This document shows positions 8,896 to 14,029 of a stretch of 14,029 bases of DNA, piece after piece (the stretch's first letter is position 1; the number at the start of each line of letters is the position of its first letter). The DNA lies in NCBI GenBank assembly GCA_019677205.1, contig JAAMXY010004583.1:1-14029 (forward strand), read 5' to 3'. The stretch is from Pinguiococcus pyrenoidosus. Taxonomy: Eukaryota > Sar > Pinguiophyceae > Pinguiochrysidales > Pinguiochrysidaceae. The notes under the pieces were generated by a model. It saw only the letters and a program-made list of their open reading frames with translations. It was not told the origin of the DNA and did not search any database. Position numbers and translations under genes: made by a program.

Positions 8896-9291
8896 TAAAT
8901 TTTAGTGTAAACCAAAATTACTCAGAAGCCGCTAGTTTTTTTTTGACAAATATAGCAAAAGGGCATTCAGGATTCTACTAAAGGCGGTTTAATAGTAGAT
9001 AGTGGACAACAAGTAGCTACAATTACCTTAAGGCAGGTGAATATTTCTCTAGAGGACATATAGTATGCAGTAGTTTATGCTGTGTTTTAATAGGATGCGA
9101 AACATTATCGAGTTTGTTAATCTGGTGTCCCATTCCTGGTAAAATAACAATTATATCAGCTTTAAAGTCTACTTCAATTGGCTGTCAAAAGTTTAGATAT
9201 CTTTGTGCGGGAAACCCTTCCTCACCGTTATGCTGATTCTAATTACTAGAATCGAACTTTTAAATAGAAATCATTTTACTAACATTTTACC
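8896..9291. other. Unassigned spacer, about 400 bases, with broken reading frames
   Basis: No known gene was recognised here. Bases 8941-9240 are about 36% G+C by my count (108 of 300), clearly above the very AT-rich spacers elsewhere in the window. On the plus strand one frame is open from 9003 to a stop at 9234-9236 (77 codons) but has no ATG. On the minus strand a frame is open from 9184 down to the stop at 9023-9025, and extends to 9238 if one in-frame TGA (9185-9187) is ignored. It reads a protein-like A-D-I-I-V-I-L-P-G-M-G-H-Q stretch. Short hairpins occur: TCTACTA/TAGTAGA near 8974-8998, and GATTCTA/TAGAATC near 9235-9253. It could be a decayed gene, a structured RNA or inserted DNA. 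Confidence 0.4.
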
Positions 9292-9345
9292 AAAAGAAAA
9301 GGATTGTTATTTTTCTAAATAGAAAAATAACAATCCTTTTCTTTT
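9292..9345 (-). terminator. Perfect 25-bp stem-loop 3' of rpl34
   Basis: Bases 9292-9316 pair perfectly with 9321-9345 around an AAAT loop, ending 18 bases past the rpl34 stop. It has A/T runs on both arms, so it can act on either strand. It probably ends rpl34 and could also end any transcript from the unassigned region to the left. Confidence 0.8.
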
Positions 9346-9363
9346 AATATAAATAATTTTAAG

Positions 9364-9510
9364 TTATCTTTTAGATATACTTAGAGACTTTCTTCCTCTT
9401 TTTCTTCTTTGTCTTATAACTTTTCTGCCATTCGCCGTTTTCATGCGAGCTCTAAATCCAGATTTTCGAATCGCTTTTCGATTAGTCCCTTCTAATGTTT
9501 TTTTAGACAT
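9364..9510 (-). CDS. rpl34: 50S ribosomal protein L34 (bL34)
   Basis: Translating the minus strand gives a 48-residue, strongly basic protein starting [12 protein letters not shown] and continuing through [24 protein letters not shown]. The F-R-x-R-M-x-T-x-x-G-R-x-V-I-x-x-R-R-x-K-G-R pattern is the L34 signature. L34 is an intrinsic rRNA-stabilising protein of the large subunit. The length is normal for the family, which explains why a simple length cut-off would miss it. It stands alone on the minus strand between psbA and chlL, so it needs its own promoter within 9511-9719. That spacer also serves chlL in the opposite direction and contains an inverted repeat, AAATTTCA-AA-TGAAATTT, at 9549-9566. 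Confidence 0.96.
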   Translation of the reverse strand: MSKKTLEGTNRKAIRKSGFRARMKTANGRKVIRQRRKRGRKSLSISKR

Positions 9511-9719
9511 AAATATTTCAAACTTAATTTTTAAACTAGGATCTTTTAAAATTTCAAATGAAATTTAGAAACTATATTTATGATAATTATACACTTTATT
9601 ACTAAAAATTGAAAGCATGTGAAACCCTAAACTAAAATATAAAAGAATTTATATATTATTAATTCTATACAAATTGTAATATATAATTATTCTAAATAAC
9701 TTACTTAAATTAAATTAAT

Positions 9720-10580
9720 ATGAAACTAGCTGTTTATGGAAAAGGTGGTATTGGAAAATCAACCACTAGTTGCAATATATCTGTTGCACTATCATACAGA
9801 GGCAAAAAAGTTTTACAAATTGGTTGTGATCCTAAACATGATAGTACTTTTACTTTAACAGGATTTTTAATTCCAACTATAATTGATACTTTACAATCAA
9901 AAGATTATCATTATGAAGATGTTTGGCCTGAAGATGTTATTTACAAAGGATTTGGAAATGTAGATTGTGTCGAAGCAGGTGGACCTCCTGCTGGAGCTGG
10001 TTGTGGCGGTTATGTAGTAGGTGAAACAGTAAAACTTTTAAAAGAACTAAATGCTTTTGATGAATATGATGTTATTCTTTTTGACGTTTTAGGTGATGTT
10101 GTTTGTGGAGGATTTGCTGCTCCTCTAAATTATGCAGATTATTGTTTGATAGTAACAGATAATGGATTTGACGCTTTATTTGCAGCTAATCGTATATCTG
10201 CTTCTGTCCGAGAAAAAGCTCGAACACATTCATTAAGACTAGCAGGTTTAATAGGTAATCGCACATCAGCTCGTGATTTAATCGATAAATATATTGATTG
10301 TGTACCTATGCCTGTATTAGAAGTTTTGCCATTAATTGAAGATATTCGTATTTCTCGCATTAAAGGTAAAACTTTATTTGAAATGGTAAAGACAGATTCA
10401 TCATTATCTTATGTTTGTGATCATTATTTAAATATTGCGGATCAATTAATTGCTAAACCTGAAGGTGTAATACCTAAAGAAGCATCAGATCGAGATTTAT
10501 TTAATCTATTATCAGATTTTTATTTAAATCCACCACAAGTGGAAAATTTTTCTTCTATTGAAGAAGAAGCTTTAATTTAA
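9720..10580 (+). CDS. chlL: Light-independent protochlorophyllide reductase, ATP-binding subunit ChlL
   Basis: ChlL is the NifH-like iron protein that passes electrons to ChlN-ChlB for reduction of protochlorophyllide to chlorophyllide in darkness. The 286-residue protein has the P-loop G-K-G-G-I-G-K-S at 7-14 and the C-D-P-K-H-D-S-T switch region at 36-43. The two cysteines that hold the 4Fe-4S cluster shared across the dimer are Cys95 (in A-G-C-G-G-Y) and Cys129 (in V-V-C-G-G-F). Length and motifs are normal, with no frameshift, so it looks functional. It is followed by chlN after 28 bases, forming a two-gene unit. A TATAAT at 9682-9687 with a poor TTAATT at 9659-9664 might be the promoter. 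Confidence 0.98.
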   Translation: MKLAVYGKGGIGKSTTSCNISVALSYRGKKVLQIGCDPKHDSTFTLTGFLIPTIIDTLQSKDYHYEDVWPEDVIYKGFGNVDCVEAGGPPAGAGCGGYVVGETVKLLKELNAFDEYDVILFDVLGDVVCGGFAAPLNYADYCLIVTDNGFDALFAANRISASVREKARTHSLRLAGLIGNRTSARDLIDKYIDCVPMPVLEVLPLIEDIRISRIKGKTLFEMVKTDSSLSYVCDHYLNIADQLIAKPEGVIPKEASDRDLFNLLSDFYLNPPQVENFSSIEEEALI

Positions 10581-10590
10581 TTAAAATTAA

Positions 10591-11904
<1,314 letters not shown>

Positions 11905-11907
<3 letters not shown>

Positions 11908-11968
11908 AAAATATTAGATTGCATTCTATTTAAAAATTTTTAAATAGAATGCAATCTAATATTTTTTA
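11905..11968. terminator. Perfect 64-base palindrome between chlN and rpl27
   Basis: Bases 11905-11936 are the exact reverse complement of 11937-11968. This would make a 30-bp stem with a 4-base AATT loop. It begins in the chlN stop codon and ends 25 bases before the rpl27 stop. It lies where two converging genes meet, so it can end both transcripts. The outer arms are A-run and T-run, as in a two-way intrinsic terminator. Confidence 0.85.
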
Positions 11969-11993
11969 TTAAAGAAAAAAAAAGAAGTTCTTA

Positions 11994-12251
11994 TTATGGT
12001 GCTGGAATAATAAGAACTTCTTTTTTAGTCTTTGAAACTTGGCGGTATTTAATTCGCCCGTCTTTAGTTGCATATAAAGTAAAATCTTTGCCCATTCGAA
12101 CAAATTCACCAGGTAAAAAAGTCATTCCTCTTTGGCGAATTATTATATTACCTGGATAAACCCATTCTCCAGCATATCGTTTTACTCCTAGTCTTTTTGA
12201 GTTAGAATCGCGGCCATTCTTTGTACTACCGCTACCTTTTTTATGTGCCAT
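11994..12251 (-). CDS. rpl27: 50S ribosomal protein L27 (bL27)
   Basis: The 85-residue protein begins [16 protein letters not shown], the flexible L27 N-terminus that reaches the peptidyl-transferase centre, and continues with S-K-R-L-G-V-K-R-Y and an I-I-I-R-Q-R-G core. The start is fixed by this conserved end. There is no N-terminal extension, so no protease trimming is expected. It follows rpl21 after only 8 bases on the minus strand, the ancestral bacterial rplU-rpmA order. Confidence 0.98.
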   Translation of the reverse strand: MAHKKGSGSTKNGRDSNSKRLGVKRYAGEWVYPGNIIIRQRGMTFLPGEFVRMGKDFTLYATKDGRIKYRQVSKTKKEVLIIPAP

Positions 12252-12259
12252 AAATATTG

Positions 12260-12568
12260 TTATATGTTATTAATAAATAATTTGCTAAGAATTTGTCTAT
12301 GTCCTTGCTTTTTTCTCGTTTTTTTCTTTGGTCTCATCTTATAAACCAATAATTTTGGCCCTTTCATTTGAGAAATAACTGTGGCTTCTAGTTTAGCACC
12401 CTCGACATAAGGTTCTCCTAATTTAATTTTGCCATCTTTATTTATAACAAGAATACGATTTAAGCTAATTTTAGTATTTTCTTGGACATTTATAAAATTT
12501 ACTTTATAGTATTTTTTAGGTTCAACCCAAATTTGACTGCCCCCAATTTCAACAATTGCGTATTCCAT
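12260..12568 (-). CDS. rpl21: 50S ribosomal protein L21 (bL21)
   Basis: The 102-residue protein starts [16 protein letters not shown], matching the L21 Y-A-I-I-E-x-G-G-K-Q start. It also has the L-G-x-P-x-V-x-G-A-x-V-x-A-x-V motif and the basic [16 protein letters not shown] tail that binds 23S rRNA. L21 is a large-subunit protein, and this length is normal. It is first in the rpl21-rpl27 unit and divergent from ccsA. The 192-base spacer to ccsA must hold promoters for both directions. Confidence 0.97.
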   Translation of the reverse strand: MEYAIVEIGGSQIWVEPKKYYKVNFINVQENTKISLNRILVINKDGKIKLGEPYVEGAKLEATVISQMKGPKLLVYKMRPKKKTRKKQGHRQILSKLFINNI

Positions 12569-12667
12569 AAATTTAATATTTTTTAACTCCTAAATTATTT
12601 TCAAATTAAAGAAAATAAAATTATATACTTAATAGATTGTATTAAATAATAGTGAAAAAAGCAATTG

Positions 12668-12695
12668 TTGACTAATCAACATTCTAAAATATATT
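12668..12695 (+). promoter_or_regulatory. Candidate promoter for ccsA
   Basis: TTGACT at 12668-12673 and TATATT at 12690-12695 are 16 bases apart, in the rpl21/ccsA divergent spacer and 65 bases before the ccsA ATG. A second TATAAT at 12719-12724 has no good -35 box. Both are weak evidence in such AT-rich DNA. Confidence 0.4.
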
Positions 12696-12760
12696 TAATC
12701 TCTTAAATTATTTTAGGTTATAATATCTTTGATTAATAATATGAAATTAATAAATTTTAA

Positions 12761-13630
12761 ATGAACTTTATCATTATTGAACCTTACATAGTAAACATCT
12801 TATTCATTCTATTTCTTGTTAACCCTTTTGCTTATTGGGGATCATTAATATTTTCAAAAAAGAAAACTTTTTTAAATTTTTCTAATTTAAATACTTTAGT
12901 TTCTTTAATTACATTATTTTTCTATTTAGCTGCTAGATGGTTTGTCGGACACTATTTTCCTATAAGTAATCTTTATGAATCAATTCTATTTTTAACTTGG
13001 GTTTTAACCTTAGTCGTTGTATTAGGAGAATTTAAAACAAAAAGTCGGGTATTTGGCTCTATTTTAACGCCTATTACATTATTATTAGTTAGTTTTGCTA
13101 CTTTAACACTACCTTCTTCAATGCAAAAAATTAGCCCTCTTGTGCCTGCGCTACAATCTAATTGGTTAATGATGCATGTAAGTATGATGATGGCAAGTTA
13201 TGCTGTACTTCTTGTAGGCAGTTTGTTTTCTGTTCTTTATGTAGTAATAGATAATAATAATTCAAATGAGACTGATAAAAAATTAGATAGTAAAATTGAT
13301 AAAAAATTATATTTTATTGATAATCTAGACTTATGGAGTTATAAGCTTATAAGTTTTGGTTTTCCAATTCTTACTATTGGAATTATCTCAGGAGCTGTAT
13401 GGGCAAACGAAGCATGGGGATCTTATTGGAGCTGGGATCCAAAAGAAACTTGGGCATTAATTACCTGGTTGACTTTTTCTGCATATTTACATACAAGATT
13501 AATTCAAAAAGCTAGTAAAAAAAATTCTTCATTGGTTGCAAGTTTAGGATTTTTAGTAGTATGGATATGTTATCTTGGTGTTAATTTTCTTGGCCAAGGT
13601 TTGCATAGTTATGGTTGGATCCAGTCTTAA
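12761..13630 (+). CDS. ccsA: Cytochrome c biogenesis protein CcsA
   Basis: CcsA is the polytopic haem-handling protein that, with Ccs1, delivers haem to apocytochromes f and c6 in the thylakoid lumen. The 289-residue product has about eight membrane segments. The tryptophan-rich WWD motif W-A-N-E-A-W-G-S-Y-W-S-W-D-P-K-E-T-W spans 214-231 and is the signature of haem-handling proteins. Histidines at 64, 139, 244 and 282 lie where the family has conserved haem-ligating residues. A hydrophilic loop rich in Asn, Asp and Lys at about 164-182 is diverged. Length is slightly short of some plant homologues but all landmarks are present. It is followed by psaC on the same strand. Confidence 0.96.
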   Translation: MNFIIIEPYIVNILFILFLVNPFAYWGSLIFSKKKTFLNFSNLNTLVSLITLFFYLAARWFVGHYFPISNLYESILFLTWVLTLVVVLGEFKTKSRVFGSILTPITLLLVSFATLTLPSSMQKISPLVPALQSNWLMMHVSMMMASYAVLLVGSLFSVLYVVIDNNNSNETDKKLDSKIDKKLYFIDNLDLWSYKLISFGFPILTIGIISGAVWANEAWGSYWSWDPKETWALITWLTFSAYLHTRLIQKASKKNSSLVASLGFLVVWICYLGVNFLGQGLHSYGWIQS

Positions 13631-13632
13631 AA

Positions 13633-13654
13633 TTTTTTATTAAAAAATAAAAAA
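13633..13654 (+). terminator. Weak A/T hairpin after ccsA
   Basis: TTTTTTATT at 13633-13641 pairs with AATAAAAAA at 13646-13654 around an AAAA loop, 2 bases after the ccsA stop. All pairs are A-T, so it may be chance in this composition, and transcription may continue into psaC. Confidence 0.3.
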
Positions 13655-13707
13655 GCAACCCTTTATTATATAATAATATTGATGCTTATTTTCACCTATT
13701 TTTTTAA

Positions 13708-13968
<261 letters not shown>

Positions 13969-14029
13969 TACGATTATAATGGAACGTTGGATTTAATTTC
14001 TAATAAAAAGATAATAATAAATATTATTT

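Noticed and set aside
8896-9230. RNase P RNA (rnpB) on the minus strand, because of GTGAGGAAGGG near 9216-9226, resembling the P4 motif GAGGAAAGTC
   Set aside because: The match to the P4 5' strand is imperfect and the obligatory 3' partner with ACAGAA and GGCTTA elements is not found in order; a covariance search would be needed.
9003-9236. 77-codon plus-strand open frame in the unassigned island
   Set aside because: No ATG anywhere in the frame, no ribosome binding site, Cys- and Ser-rich translation without family resemblance, and it overlaps a competing frame on the other strand.
8961-9291. tmRNA (ssrA) gene suggested by GGGCATTCAGGATTCTAC at 8961-8978, like a tmRNA 5' end
   Set aside because: No matching 3' acceptor strand (AATGCCC or a near form), no T-arm with a TTCRA loop and stem, and no tag frame beginning with Ala codons and ending in a typical degron were found downstream.

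Overview
The window is a compact, AT-rich plastid genome segment. It carries photosystem genes (psbA, psaC), plastid ribosomal proteins, the System II cytochrome c assembly pair (ccs1, ccsA), subunits of the dark-operative protochlorophyllide reductase (chlL, chlN), and genes that survive in plastid DNA mainly in the red-algal lineage (secA, thiG, ycf46, ycf60/tic20, rps6, rpl34, rpl21). Keeping chlL and chlN together with thiG, ycf46 and secA suggests a photosynthetic stramenopile (ochrophyte such as a brown alga, xanthophyte, raphidophyte or relative). A red alga is the main alternative. The exact group cannot be fixed from the sequence alone. Layout, left to right: a 17-bp hairpin at the far left closes a block of six genes on the minus strand. 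Read in transcription order the block is ycf60 - rps6 - trnN(GUU) - thiG - ycf46 - ccs1, with short spacers. From about 4.7 kb the polarity flips: secA and psbA run on the plus strand. After psbA comes a 21-bp terminator-like hairpin, then about 400 bases with no assignable gene, then a perfect 25-bp hairpin that ends rpl34 (48 codons, minus strand). chlL and chlN follow as a two-gene plus-strand unit separated by 28 bases. That unit meets the minus-strand pair rpl21-rpl27 head-on at a perfect 64-base palindrome that begins in the chlN stop codon. Finally ccsA and psaC run rightward, with ccsA divergent from rpl21. Functionally, Ccs1 and CcsA, encoded near opposite ends of the window, would form the thylakoid haem delivery and ligation complex for c-type cytochromes. 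ChlL and ChlN need ChlB, which is not in this window, to make the light-independent protochlorophyllide reductase. SecA drives Sec-dependent protein translocation into the thylakoid, and Ycf60 is a probable Tic20-type inner-envelope import channel. PsbA (D1) and PsaC are core subunits of photosystems II and I. ThiG makes the thiazole of thiamine. No mobile element, CRISPR array or clearly new multi-gene system is visible. The part least explained by known genes is the spacer at about 8896-9291, which is richer in G+C than its flanks and carries broken reading frames but no recognisable RNA or protein gene. Long perfect hairpins at gene 3' ends are the other conspicuous structural theme.
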